In this document: positions 33,295 through 44,885 of the stretch, one piece after another | How the letters are laid out: each line of letters opens with the position of its first letter | Numbering within the stretch: position 1 is the first letter of the stretch | Notes under the pieces: generated by a model | Databases searched by the model: none | What the model saw: only the letters and a program-made list of their open reading frames with translations | What the model was told of the DNA's origin: nothing | Program-made: the position numbers and the translations under genes | Source: Osedax frankpressi | Taxonomy: Eukaryota; Annelida; Polychaeta; Sabellida; Siboglinidae | Length of the DNA stretch: 64,000 nucleotides | NCBI GenBank assembly: GCA_964035775.1 | Contig: OZ038316.1 | Location: forward strand, 23,755,987-23,819,986 | Direction of reading: 5' to 3'

Positions 33295-34530
33295 GAGTTC
33301 CCAATTCTCACCCTCACTAATATCCCTATGAAGTCTGACTACTTATCCCTAACTAAAGTTTTCCCAATTATCAACCTACTAATATCCCTCGGAAGTGTGC
33401 CCACTTAGCCCTCACTAAAGTTTACTACCTTATCAACCTACTAATGTCCTTCTGAAGTGTGCCCACTTATCAACCTACTAATGTCCTTCTGAAGTGTGCC
33501 CTATTATCAATTTACTATTGTTCTTGTGAAGTGTGCCCACTTAGCCCTCACTAAAGTTTACTACCTTATCAACCTACTAATGTCCTTCTGAAGTGTGTCC
33601 TATTATCAACCTACTATTGTTCTTCTGAAGTGTGCCCACTTATCAACCTACTAATGTCCTTCTGAAGTGTGTCCTATTATCAATCTACTAATATCCTTCT
33701 GAAGTGTGCCCACTTATCAACCTACTAATGTCCTTCTGAAGTGTGCCCACTTATCAATCTACTAATGTCCTTCTGAAGTGTGCCCACTTATCAATCTACT
33801 AATGTCCTTCTGAAGTGTGCCCACTTATCAACCTACTATTGTTCTTCTGAAGTGTGTCCTATTATCAATCTACTAATGTCCTTCTGAAGTGTGCCCACTT
33901 ATCCCTCACTAAAGTTTAACATCTTATCAACCTACTAATGTCCTTCTGAAGTGTGCCCACTTATCAATCTACTATTGTTCTTGTGAAGTGTGCCCACTTA
34001 GCCCTTACTAAAGTTTACCATCTTATCAACCTACTAATCTCCTTCTGAAGTGTGTCCTATTATCAACCTACTATTGTTCTTCTGAAGTGTGCCCACTTAT
34101 CAACCTACTAATGTCCTTCTGAAGTGTGTCCTATTATCAACCTACTAATCTCCTTCTGAAGTGTGCCCACTTATCAACCTACTAATGTCCTTCTGAAGTG
34201 TGCCCACTTATCAACCTACTAATGTCCTTCCGAAGTGTGTCCTATTATCAACCTACTATTGTTCTTCTGAAGTGTGCCCACTTATCAACCTACTAATGTC
34301 CTTCTGAAGTGTGCCCTATTATCAATCTACTAATGTCCTTCTGAAGTGTGCCCACTTATCAACCTACTATTGTTCTTCTGAAGTGTGCCCACTTAGCCCT
34401 TACTAAAGTTTACTACCTTATCAACCTACTAATGTCCTTCTGAAGTATGCCTACTTATCAACCTACTAATGTTACTCTAAAGTATGCCCAATTATCTACC
34501 TCGACACTTCAACTCTAAAAGTATGCCTAC
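33295..34530. repeat. 37-bp minisatellite (CCTTCTGAAGTGTGCCCACT)
   Basis: About 33 copies of a 36-37-bp unit built from TTATCAACCTACTAATGTCC and TTCTGAAGTGTGCCCAC, with recurring variants (TATTGTTCT, TGTCCTATTA, and longer inserts with CCCTCACTAAAGTTTA). It begins about 150 bp past the GET4 stop codon, on its 3' side. Confidence 0.95.
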
Positions 34531-34644
34531 TTAACTGAACCTATAAAATAGGTTAAATTATCCAATATATTGACCTAAATAGGTAGACAATTTGCTTTAT
34601 GCAAATCACCAAACAAACTTTAATAAAATACATCAAATCTATAA

Positions 34645-34650
34645 TTTATT
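34645..34650 (-). terminator. GET4 poly(A) signal
   Basis: AATAAA in the sense (minus) strand, 29 nt after the stop codon, before the 37-bp minisatellite. Confidence 0.65.
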
Positions 34651-34678
34651 ATTTTATGTACACACGCTAGCATAAATC

Positions 34679-34830
34679 TTAATCAAGTTCGAAATCGTCT
34701 TGAATCGTCAATTTGGGTTCGACGGGTGCACTCTGCGGAGATGCTCGGCTTGTCAATGGAGTTGTTTTGTCTGCGTTTCGAGTTGCAGATGCAGCATCGT
34801 CTTCGATGAACAGGCTCTTGAACATGTTCT
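34679..34830 (-). CDS. GET4: GET4 exon f (C-terminus)
   Basis: K-NMFKSLFIEDDAAS to TIQDDFELD and TAA; the acceptor TTCACATTTGCAG joins in phase 1. NMFKSLF corresponds to the GNLLTSLM helix of other GET4 proteins. Confidence 0.87.
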
Positions 34831-37800
34831 CTGCAAATGTGAAAACTATACGATAAGTACTGCGCAACGAAAGGAATGCATTCTTTTAACATTGTTTAGA
34901 TGCATATTAATTGCACATTAGTTATAACTAGGTAATTGGAAAATTTAATTTTTTGAACTATTTTTATATATACATTTTTGCTTATAAAATATACAATACA
35001 ATACATTGGGCTCTATTAGAAATAACATTTTATAATCTTAAATAATTATTTGAAATTAATTCTTATGATCTCATTAAAATTATAAATTTCTGATTAATTA
35101 ATAATTAATAATTACATGACATTTTGATATTTATAGAAATTAAACTCATAGAAATAATTAACAGAATTCACTTTTTTCTACATAAAGAATTTTACTTCTA
35201 TTAAGGGGAGGTGCGCTCTATTTATTAAACATTAATTTTTAAAATATGAAAAAAAATATTATTATATATTATTGAAGTTTAATATATTAGAATACATATA
35301 TCAAAAATTCAAATTAAAATACGATATATAAATACTAATTATGAGTATTAAAAAAACTATATAATATAGAAAAATCGCCATTTTATATAAAATAATAATT
35401 ACAGAATATTTTATTTGTTATTATTATTTTATAACTTTAATATATAATTAAACTAGATATATTTAACATTTAAAAATAATTTAAAGACATTTTATTAATT
35501 TAAATACCTAGGTGGCGTTACTCTATTTTATAAATATGCTTTGTTTGTTGTATTTGTTATTATACTATTTAAATCTGTAATTTTTCTAATTTTTTTTTAA
35601 CAATTCGATTTTGATACTCTTATTATGCCAAAACCATCAAAACAATCTATTGCCGCTAAAGCAAGATATGTTAAATATAGAGAACGAAATAATACTACAG
35701 TTGAAGTTAGTTATAAAGTTATATACTGCAAATTATAAGCGTAAATTTTAAATTATTCATTTAAATTATTTTTGTAAATTTAATTTTATAAATAATATTT
35801 ATTTATTAAATTATTTCAATTTATTTATACTTATATATAGTTAAACTAATAAGACATACTTGATATCATATATTTATTAATATAGGATGAGCCTAATTAA
35901 TAATATTAATAATCATAGATTAGGAAAAATATATCTATTAATTTCAAAGCAGCTCTACAGATGATTCACCAAACCATGAATATTGTGGAGATTTGGAGAA
36001 TATTGTGGTGTAAACAAAAAACTGCAATGCGAAATGGTCACTATTTTATATAATAAAAATTGGATTTGTTACCTATTATTTCTATATAAAAGTAGCAATG
36101 AATAACATAAACATTGTATGAAATTGAATACAATTATTTTCAAATTTATTTATTTATAAAAATTGTAATCATAGGAACGGCGATACCTCTACATGAAAAC
36201 AATTCAACTTATATTTCCCCTGATATTGCAAAGTATATATTGCCTGTGTATGAGAGATTGTGTTTACTAGATTTACTACAAAGATGTCAAATGGGTTTGA
36301 CACAAAATTCAAACGAATCTCTGCACAACGTTATTTGGTCTCGCTGTCCAAAGGTTTTAACCAATGAATTATAAATAGTATTATATATTGTTTTATCATT
36401 AATTTAATATGTATTATACATTTACAAATATGTATATGTTATTGTATATTGCATATATTATTTTCTATAATTTCACCACTATAATATAGGGCAAATTTTC
36501 AGGGAGCCATTCTGTTTCAGCTGCCTCATCTTCTGTAATTATTGAATTCAATTTTGGTAAAAAAAAAAGTGGCTGCTAATAAATATGGATAGACAAGCCC
36601 ATATTACCACTTCAACAATTCAAATAGAATATGCAGAAAGCAAGGAGAAAAAAAGATTAGCTGGTTCATTATATGAAAAGAAAACAAAATATAGAAAAAC
36701 TAAGGGATCTGATTATATTACAGGAGAATTTTAATTTACTTATAGTTCTTATTTTCTTCATTTACTTTTCGTTTATTGTTTTATTTTAAACTTATGTCTT
36801 AATATAAATATTTATCTACACACTATCTATTTTATTATTAATATTAAATAGATTAAAACAAATAAATATATTTTTTATGCATATTGATCTCTAAAAACAC
36901 ATATATATATTTTAATATTTATTTATCTCTAAATATTTTAATTATATTTTATCAAATAATAATAAAGTAATATCAAAATAAATATTGAAATATAAAAATA
37001 TCAATTAATTATTAAATTCAACACTATTTATTTTTAAATGTCTTTTTTCTCAAATATTTTTTTTACCAATATTTTAAATATTAAAATGTATTCCCACCTT
37101 TTAATAATAAATATTTTAACTTAATTTTTTAAAATCTTTATTATAAATATATAACTAAATAAAAAACATCAACATTGCATTGTTGATAACTAACTAATAA
37201 TTTAATAATTGTGATTTAAGTGAAAATAAAAATTAAAAAAGGATTACAATTTTAATTATTCAATTTCCTAGTTTTTTTCCTAGTTTTATATTAAAATAAA
37301 AATATGTTTGATGTTTTATCTGTATCTATATAATTGTAATAAACAAGCTTTTAAATTTTCAAAAAAAAATAAATATTAAAGATTTGATAATCATTTTAAT
37401 AGTGCAACTTTTCCCTATTCTTTACATTGTAGTAAAAATAGAGCACACCTCCCCTTAACAACACATGTAGACATTGACAATGAATAAAGTGTATGAAAAT
37501 AAATGAAATCTTGTAAAATGAATATTATAGATTTCAGTGAAATTCTTCTATAAATATTGTATAACATGGTAATCCATGTAGAGGATTGTCTATTCTATTC
37601 TTCTATTTCTATTCTTATAACATTCACTTTGAAACACAGGAGTAGTAGGTTACAGTAAACCACTTATAAAACAATATGAATTAGAATTCCTAAAGAGTTT
37701 ATTAAATACAGTATTACTTATAAGATAACATAAATATATGACTTTTTAAAATATTGCAAAAATAAATGTAGATATTTTTTAAAATTGTAATTTTATAAAG

Positions 37801-39746
37801 TATTAATTTCTTACAATTAATTTGTACGGTGTATACATGTCATTCTATCTAATTGCTATATACACAGTCGCGTGTAACTAAAATTAATATTAGTATTAGG
37901 ATTTACATTAATTCGATAGATTTGTAACTGATCATAATAATGATGTATTTTTAAACCGTGTCTCTAGGTTTCGTCAGCGAATGCCCACTTCATCAATGAA
38001 TAGCAAATGAACACTAACTGAACAGGTTGTAACTGGTCTTGGGGGCGATGCCGAAATGAAGGCAGCCGACGCGCGTCAGGTAGTTGGTGTATTGCGGGTC
38101 AATCGCGAAGTACTTCTCGTACTTCGAGGTCAACAGCTTGAAGCAGGCAGCGGACCGCCTGCGAGACAAACACGCGCGAGAGTTTAGAAGAGACGCTGGC
38201 ACAAGCCAAACGAGCAGACGGCGCGACTCTTGTAAATGGCGATAAATAATGTCGCAAATAAAAAAATAAGATTAATATAATTAATTACATTGTAAATAAA
38301 ATATATTTTCATTTTATTATATTATATAATAATAAAAAGTCTCAAAACATTAAGATTTTTTACGGGATACACCATCGCCACTTGTGTTACCATGACAACT
38401 AACGACTCGATGGCTTCAAACAGCATGCGGGTGAAGTTGACGAGGGGCAGGTGCATTCCTTTGATATACGGATGCTTCAAAACGTAGAGATCGAATGTTT
38501 TGCGAGCCATCTCGAGTTTGTCGAGGCAGAGTAACCTGCGTTAACGCGCGTGTATTGCGTGTGTATTGCGCGTGTATTGCGTGTGTATTGCGTGTGTATT
38601 GCGTGTGTATTGCGTGTGTATTGCGCGTGTATTGCGTGTGTATTGCGTGTGTATTGCGCGTGTATTGCGTGTGTATTGCGTGTGTATTGCGTGTAGTTCA
38701 ACACGGGCTTTACGGTGAAAGAACTGCAGTAGCGGATGCTCCGAGGCGTGTATAAGATTTAGATTTAGTAGCGATTATACGCCTCGTTTAAAAAAGAAAC
38801 CAAATAATGTGAATTTAGAATTTAATAAATGTTTTTTTAAATATGATTATAATTTCAATATATTTTTATCAAATCATAAAAAACTAAATAGACTTGTATC
38901 TGGTTTCTGGGTAAGGCCCGTTTATATCTATTAAAATAAGGTTGAATCGACAGCAGAAATAAATATAAAACGAAAATACGATATAGTTTCGATGTTGTTT
39001 TGTCGGTGATTCCACCAAAGGTTCAATATAACGAAAATTGTAATTTTAGATTTAAATTGAAAATTAGTCTATAAGATAAGTAATTGACGATTATTGAAGG
39101 GATTACATTTTGAACTTCAATTATAAAATCATGTGATATTTGAATAACACTTAACATTAAATTAAATACAAATGCAGTTAAAATGTTTGATTTCGCTATG
39201 ATTTGCATGAAAAATAATTTTCCATGTGAAATTTGAATATATCGAAAAATACATTTTAAAATTAAGATTTCACATTATTGAGAAAGATGTAAACAGAATA
39301 TACTCAGAAAACATATATACCAAATTAGTGTTTTGTATTTAATATACATTAATAGTATTATGTTATTTAAATGAATTATATAAGATTAGTTATAAAACTG
39401 GTTTCATGGGTGGATTAATATATTTCATTGGTTTAGAATATAGGTTTATTTTTGAAAACTTTAATATATAAACAATATAAAATAATGTTTTAAATTACCC
39501 ATCTAAATAAAAATGGTCTAACATTTTGGTTTAAAACAGATCCAGCTAACTATACTCAGGTTTTTCATTTTTATATTATATAAGATCATGTCAAAAATAT
39601 ATATTTATATTAAACATATTCAGAATTTATAATTAACACATCCCAACAAACAAAGTGAAGTTAAAGTTTTATAAAATCCTATGCTGCGTAATTTTGCTAT
39701 GTTACTCTTATGTGTATTTTAAAATGTACACACACACACACATACA

Positions 39747-39796
<50 letters not shown>

Positions 39797-42700
39797 CATA
39801 TATATATATATATATATATATCATTTTAAAAATATAATTTAGAGTATTAGGTTAATTTAGTTGTAATAGATATTTGGTGTTTTTATTTTATAATAATTTA
39901 TATGAGTATATTTAGGGTGAATTTTTTGTGTATTTAGGGTATAATTAGGGTGAGTGATAAAGCAGTGTTCAATGCTACAAACTGTAAAGTCGCCTGTACA
40001 ATGAAGATGTCAACTTCGCAGGAAAGGCCCGTATTCATTTGCATCTCGATGAGGAGGTTTGCAAAGTTCAGGTAGTCGTCGGAATGAGCGAAATGGTAAC
40101 GAGAGTTTTTGTAATCTTTTTCTATGGGAGGTGGAGAGAGAGAAGGGTGAGAGCGATGGGTGGGGAAGGGAGGAGAGAGAATGCGAGGAAGGAGGGAGGT
40201 GGAGCGAGATAAGGGTGAGAGGGATGGGTGGGGAAGGGAGGAGAGAGAATGCGAGGAAGGAGGGAGGTGGAGCGAGATAAGGGTGAGAGGGATGGGTGGG
40301 GAAGGGAGGAGAGAGAATGCGAGGAAGGAGGGAGGTGGAGCGAGAGAAGGTTGAGAGCGATGGGTGGGGAAGGGAGGAGAGAGAATGCGAGGAAGGGGGG
40401 AGGTGGAGAGAGAGAAGGGAGAATGGGGGAGAAAGAGGTAAGGGAGAGAGAGAGGCAGGAGTGGAGAGATAAGGGTGAGAGCGATGGATAGGGAAGGGAG
40501 GAGAGAGAATGCGAGGAAGGGGGGAGGTGGAGAGAGAGAAGGGAGAATAGGGGAGAAAGAGGTAAGGGAGAGAGAGAGGCAGGAGTGGAGAGAGAAGGGT
40601 GAGAGCGATGGGTGGGAAAGGGAGGAGAGAGAATGCGAGGAAGGGGGGAGGTGGAGCGAGATAAGGGAGAATGGGGGAGAATGGGGGAGAAAGAGGTAAG
40701 GGAGAGAGAGAGGCAGGAGTGGAGAGATAAGTGGTGAGAGGAAGATATAAGGGAAGAGTAGAGAGAGAGGCAGGAGTGGAGAGAGAAAGGGTGAGAGGAA
40801 GAGATGATGGACAGTTGGAAGATAACGTGGAATAGGGTGTGAAAGAAAGAGATGGGGCATGAGAGGGGAGGTGATAAAGGAGTGGTAACTATATTCAGTT
40901 TTATTATTAACAGGTTGTATAGAATTGAAAAAATTAAATACGGTATGCATAAATATATTATTATGTATATGCATGTAAAATTTATATGATTTTCTATATA
41001 TAACATACAAACGTGAGATTGTTAATTTATCATAATTAACTAATATTAATGTTAGGTAATATCTTATTTACTTGATTCTACGTTTCAGGGTATTTAATGA
41101 AACTACTTTTAATGGATGAGCTCTAAATATAGTAAATCCAGGCACTTTTGAATATTAATCATTATGTGAATATTACAACAATTATACCTGCCAGTAGGTA
41201 AATTTGCTAAAATAACTTTGATTTCATTTATACGATTATATCAAAATTATGGAATGTGCCATTAGTAAAAGGAGGAGTGATAAGTTGCAGCGTTCTACTT
41301 CAAAAAGCAAGTCTACAATATACTCGAATATTCAAGATCGCGTATTGTAGACAACTCCGACATTCCCTGGTAAACTATCGAAGTTGTTGTACTTTTTATA
41401 TTGCGCAATATTGTTAAAAATATTTTGTATTCGTTTTGAAAATACGAATCTAATACAAACAAATATAAAATGAAGCATTCCAATAGAACGTACACAAGTT
41501 TTAAACATTCACGTCATGTATAATAATTACACGACTCCATTCATCGAGCCAGCACTCCCTGCCCCCATGTCCACCCAGCCAGACCCCCCCCGGCCAGACC
41601 CACCCAGCCAGACCCCTCCCGGCCAGACCCACCCGGTCAGACCCACCCGGTCAGACCCCCGGTTACGCACCTGACCAGTACTGCAGGGCGTACAGCGAAT
41701 TGAGAATGTCCGAGGGACGATTGCTGGTACCTTCGGACTGGTAGCTCTTGTCGCAGGCGTTAGTGTAGACGAGAGAAGCGATCACGAAGTGGCTGCGTTC
41801 CTCCGGATAACTGTTCATAAAGGTCATCAAGTCGCACAGGTGATCTGCGTGGGAGCGAATGAGCGGAGCGGAGCGGGGCGGGGCGGCTTTCGCGTTGGTA
41901 ATACGGGAGAGGTGCGAGGGATGAAGTTCGTAGAGGAACTGCAGAGAATAAGAGGAAGAGGTGTTAGAGTACGGTAGGAGGTCCCACGGTAAGGTGAATC
42001 TAAACAATATAACCTAGATGTTATATGAAAATGGCAAAATATGAAATATTACAATAATATTGTTTACGTGTTTGGATAATTAAATGTTGGTGAAAATAAA
42101 TACTTTTATTCCCTAAATGCACATGTTTTATAAATATCACATGAGTAATGAAATTGCAAACGACAGTTATTTAAAATTTGTTTGCAAATATCTACATTTA
42201 AAATCAAACTAAGGAATAAAAGTAAATTTTAAACTGCTTTCGGAGTATGTCTTAAGGGTCATCCGCACAGAGCTTTTTAGAGCTTTTAGCGGCCTTGAGC
42301 TGCGTAATTATGCTGGATAAAGCTGAATTGGAATATGTAGAATATTTACGAGCGTTTGTAGGTGTATAAAAAAATAGAACATGTCCAGTATTTCTAGCTT
42401 AAAGCTTGGCGTAAAGCTGCTACAGTGTACCTTATTGGTTAATCTATTATTGATAGACACCTTCTTTTCTTTGTTGATATCCGCCAATCAAATTGTTGAA
42501 ATATATCCATTGCAGAATATTTATCAAATATTTTATTTTTCGGATACTAGATATTTCATACATTATATATTTTTTAGATATATTTAATATTTTAATTTTA
42601 TTGTTTGTTTATAAATTGTATTTACAATTTAAATGTGGCCGTGTTTACTTTATGCTCAAATGTACAGCTTTTCGAGCGTTTTCAGTGTGAATGCATTTCA

Positions 42701-44664
42701 ACCGCAAACATTTTGATGCCGCATTAACACTGCTTAACAAAGCGTAAAAAGCTGTACAAAATTGTGTGAAAAACTGTATGAAAGCCACTTTATAAAAAAT
42801 TGCCGACATATACCGATATCTTTAGGTTTTTTTACCAATTCAGATAAATTTTAATATATTATACATTATTGGAAAAATAAATTCAACTCGACGACCTTTG
42901 AATATTTCTGAGCCGCTAAATGAGTTAATAATTAATGTTATAATAATTTAAGAGCGATAATAACAAAGCTTGAAAATCGTTGTAAGATAAAGGTTATATA
43001 TATATATATATATTCTGACTTACTTTTTGTAATCCCTTATCTATAAAAATCATATTAAGATAATTTATATATAGATTTTTTAGTTACTATATGATAATAT
43101 TTAAGAAATCTTTTATTATTTTTTTTAGTTAATTGGATCTGGTAGGACTTAAGATAAATACTGGTTTTCACAAAGGTATCATCATAGGAATTGAAAATAA
43201 ATTTAATATAAAAAAGGTACATTAGATAGTTATTTAGACTTTTAACTATAAAGATATAATAAATAAGATAAACATAAATTTATAATTTATTTATATAATG
43301 ATATTTATATAATTTTAAAAGATAAACTTTTAACTATTATTAAATATCTTATAAATGTATGCAAATTAATATATCAATAAATTGATATTTAACTATAGTA
43401 ATTGTTATAAATTATTATTAAAACTATAATTGTGAATAAGCAAAACTATATTAATTTTTTTTAAATTTCAGATATATTTTTTACATCTGACTGAAATATA
43501 TTGTCGAAGTTTGTAATTGTTTCAAAAGGGCCAAATTTGTACGAAAGACAATATGTCACCTACTTCTGACAATGTGCGATATCAACGTTTATTTCGAAGA
43601 ATTGAACAAAATGATTTTTCTGAACATCAAAAATTTGCATCTGATTATCAGATTTGTGTCAAATCAATTTTACATGAATGATCTTTTTCTAGATTTCCTT
43701 GAGAATAATTCGTTTGTTGCATGATTTCAACAACGTATGCGAGGTGGTTATGTAACAATATTCAACGAGAACTTTGATCAATAACTTTTTTACAATTAAT
43801 AATAAATCGTTCTTTCTTTTGAACCAAAACAATTAATTTGTTTACGTTTTGAACCATGTCTATTTTTTGTATCGTATGAAATAAATTTTAAAAAATTACT
43901 ATTATAATCTTTTATTTATTTTAATATGTTTATATAGAATTTCTATAATATAATAAATCAATAATTACTATTATAGATTGAATATACATACATTTGCCAA
44001 TATTTATATATTTCTAATGATTACACACTATTGAGTGTTTAAACTATAATACAATTGTTAAAATAAGAAATATATTTTTATTTAATATTAAATTTTTTAA
44101 ACAAGTTTATGATTTTTTTAAACACAATAATACATTTATTTTGTATATATATTTTTTTAATTTATGCCCCTGAAAAAATTAATTGACATGTCTCAAAATC
44201 AATATTCAGATTTTTACCAAAAAAGTCTCAGAAGTCATAATTCTAATAGTATAATAAATAATTAATAGGTGAATTTAAAAAATGTTATTCCCGTTATAAA
44301 ATATGTATCCTTGGACAAAAGTATTATTACATATCACACATAATGGATTTTATTTGTTACGCATCACATAATATATATATCTCTCTCTCTTCTTCTGGCT
44401 ATTATCACAAAAACTATAAATTTTAAAAAAAAGTTATATTCTCAAATCTAATCCTACTATATTTCCCATATTCGTCAACCCCTGACACCAGGTTACGCCT
44501 ACGTTATGCTAACCGATGATATTGTCGGTGATAGGTATGCGGTTTTCTAATAAGGAGTCGGCTAACAGCTTGGCAAGGTCATATCCACCTTCGATCTGAC
44601 CTTGGGTGAGCAGGTGGCTAGAGCAGCTGAACAATAACTCTACGGCCTCATTGTACTTCTTCTT
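34679..44664 (-). CDS. GET4: GET4 (Golgi-to-ER traffic protein 4), last six exons
   Basis: GET4 pairs with GET5/UBL4A (and BAG6 in animals) to pass tail-anchored proteins to GET3/TRC40 for ER insertion; it is a cytosolic alpha-solenoid. Exons (transcript order): 44664-44514, 41844-41671, 40121-39983, 38535-38404, 38158-38019, 34830-34679. Phases agree throughout. Diagnostic blocks: KKYNEAVELLFSCSSHLL, PEERSHFV, YALQYWSEKDYKNSRYHF (family ALTLWKEQNYCESRYHF), EVDIFIVQATLQLLCL (family EVDMFVAQAVLQFLCL), LPLVNF, DPQYTNYLTRVGCLHFGI (family DPMYNEYLDRIGQLFFGV) and an acidic end in DDFELD (human ends PIELD). About 260 residues are present. The N-terminal exon(s) with the NYYEAHQMYRT-type motif were not found between 44.7 and 51 kb and may lie outside the window. 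Introns carry a transposon and several minisatellites. Confidence 0.9.
36114..36374 (+). CDS. Transposase core fragment (TQN.NESLH..IW)
   Basis: The motif CQMGLTQNSNESLHNVIWSR with CPK downstream is the conserved block of transposases I know from Mutator-like/Kolobok-like animal elements. Only the part after about residue 30 is convincing; the N-terminal part is AT-rich read-through. Confidence 0.6.
   Translation: MYEIEYNYFQIYLFIKIVIIGTAIPLHENNSTYISPDIAKYILPVYERLCLLDLLQRCQMGLTQNSNESLHNVIWSRCPKVLTNEL
36597..36734 (+). CDS. Transposase C-terminal fragment
   Basis: Frame ending ...TTSTIQIEYAESKEKKRL, SLYEKKTKYRKTKG, DYITGEF and TAA. A Lys-rich end finishing in Y.xG.F is usual for this transposase group. 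Confidence 0.5.
   Translation, partial: AHITTSTIQIEYAESKEKKRLAGSLYEKKTKYRKTKGSDYITGEF
38019..38158 (-). CDS. GET4: GET4 exon e (DPQYTNYLTRVG)
   Basis: Phase 2 in, phase 1 out. CFKLLTSKYEKYFAIDPQY and LTRVGCLHFGIAPKTSYNLF. The acceptor is TTTGTCTCGCAG and the donor GTTAGT. Confidence 0.93.
38404..38535 (-). CDS. GET4: GET4 exon d
   Basis: Phase 2-2. LLCLDKLEMARKTFDLYVLK and LPLVNFTRMLFEAIES. The acceptor CGTTAACGCAG is next to the TATTGCGTGTG repeat; the donor is GTTAGT. Confidence 0.9.
38538..38696. repeat. 11-bp minisatellite TATTGCGTGTG
   Basis: About 14 copies, alternating GTGTG and GCGTG variants, within 10 bp of a GET4 splice acceptor. It explains the open frames on both strands. Confidence 0.95.
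39735..39822. repeat. (CA)n(TA)n microsatellite
   Basis: CA run passing into TA runs, in a GET4 intron. Confidence 0.9.
39983..40121 (-). CDS. GET4: GET4 exon c (SRYHF...EVDIF)
   Basis: Phase 1 in, phase 2 out. KDYKNSRYHFAHSDDYLNFA and SCEVDIFIVQATLQ. The acceptor CCCATAG directly follows a 0.7-kb CT-rich tract in sense, made by the 68-bp minisatellite. Confidence 0.92.
40125..40860. repeat. 68-bp GA-rich minisatellite
   Basis: A 68-bp unit (for example starts of ATGCGAGGAAGG at 40181, 40249 and 40317, exactly 68 apart), later mixed with shorter variants. The plus strand is almost pure purine, so the GET4 sense strand is a pyrimidine tract reaching the acceptor of exon c. The 358- and 294-residue minus-strand open frames here are repeat artefacts except for the exon c end. 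Confidence 0.95.
41555..41662. repeat. GC-rich 13-bp repeat GCCAGACCCACCC
   Basis: About seven C-rich copies immediately downstream, in sense, of the GET4 exon b donor. One of the few GC-rich repeats in the window. Confidence 0.85.
41671..41844 (-). CDS. GET4: GET4 exon b
   Basis: Phase 1-1. HLCDLMTFMNSYPEERSHFV, then a CDKSYQSEGTSNRPSDILNS insert-like stretch, then LYALQYWS. The acceptor is CTCCCACGCAG and the donor GTGCGT. Confidence 0.9.
42253..42800. mobile_element. Possible TTAA-type nonautonomous element
   Basis: CTTAAGGGTCATCCGCACAG has the TTAA-GGG form of a left end. Words such as AGAGCTTTTTAGAGC recur inverted toward 42.8 kb (GCTTTTTACGC, CGAAAAGCTGT on the opposite strand). A matching right terminus was not found, so the boundaries are guesses. 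Confidence 0.25.
43553..43681 (+). CDS. Unrecognised 42-aa ORF
   Basis: MSPTSDNVRYQRLFRRIEQN to a TGA after SILHE. The composition is protein-like, with no splice partner and no recognised family. It lies between GET4 exons b and a, in antisense. Relic or chance. Confidence 0.2.
   Translation: MSPTSDNVRYQRLFRRIEQNDFSEHQKFASDYQICVKSILHE
44514..44664 (-). CDS. GET4: GET4 exon a (KYNEAVELL helix pair)
   Basis: Phase 0 in (acceptor TATATACAG), phase 1 out (donor GTTAGC). KKKYNEAVELLFSCSSHLLT then GGYDLAKLLADSLLENRIP, matching the solenoid repeat after the YFRY motif in GET4. Confidence 0.88.
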
Positions 44665-44739
44665 CTGTATATAACTGTGTGGGTCGGGGGTGAAGATATG
44701 AAGGAGGTAAGATGGAGAGAAGATAATGAGAACCACTGA

Positions 44740-44885
44740 ATAGTAACTCCAATAATCATCAGAGTTCTTCTTCTGTATATAGCTGTATGTTTTAAGGGGT
44801 AGTTATGAAAGGGGTGAGATGGCGTGCAAGTAGCTATACCAACAGAACGGAACTCCACTGCTTCATTGTACTTCATCGAGTGTGA
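44740..44885 (-). pseudogene. Two degenerate duplicates of the start of GET4 exon a
   Basis: In sense, upstream of exon a, sequence resembling its first 45-50 nt appears twice more: ATGAAGTACAATGAAGCAGT (KYNEAVEF, near 44877-44840), and ACAGAAGAAGAACTCTGATG with GAGTTACTATTCAGTGG (near 44775-44725, matching GAGTTATTGTTCAGCTG in the real exon). Both lack the rest of the exon. They look like tandem partial-exon duplications. Confidence 0.6.

Larger units (their letters stand above)
35205..37454 (+). mobile_element. TTAA-flanked DNA transposon, Kolobok/Mutator-type transposase
   Basis: The 2,250-bp element has inverted ends: GGGGAGGTGCGCTCTATTT on the left and the reverse complement of GGGGAGGTGTGCTCTATTT on the right. 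It is bracketed by TTAA at 35201-35204 and 37455-37458. TTAA duplication is known for piggyBac and Kolobok. The internal coding pieces support the latter: a start (MPKPSKQSIAAKARYVKYR, 35625), a core with C..G.TQN.NESLHNVIW..CPK (36114-36374), and an end (36597-36734) ending DYITGEF. Splicing is possible (GAA|GTTAGT after the first piece) but the pieces do not join cleanly, so it is probably a decayed autonomous copy. It sits in the last intron of GET4, in antisense to that gene. Confidence 0.8.

Noticed and set aside
39934-41010. 358- and 294-codon Ser/Pro/Leu-rich minus-strand ORFs
   Set aside because: Pyrimidine-rich minisatellite translation. Only the stretch 39983-40121 is coding, as a GET4 exon.
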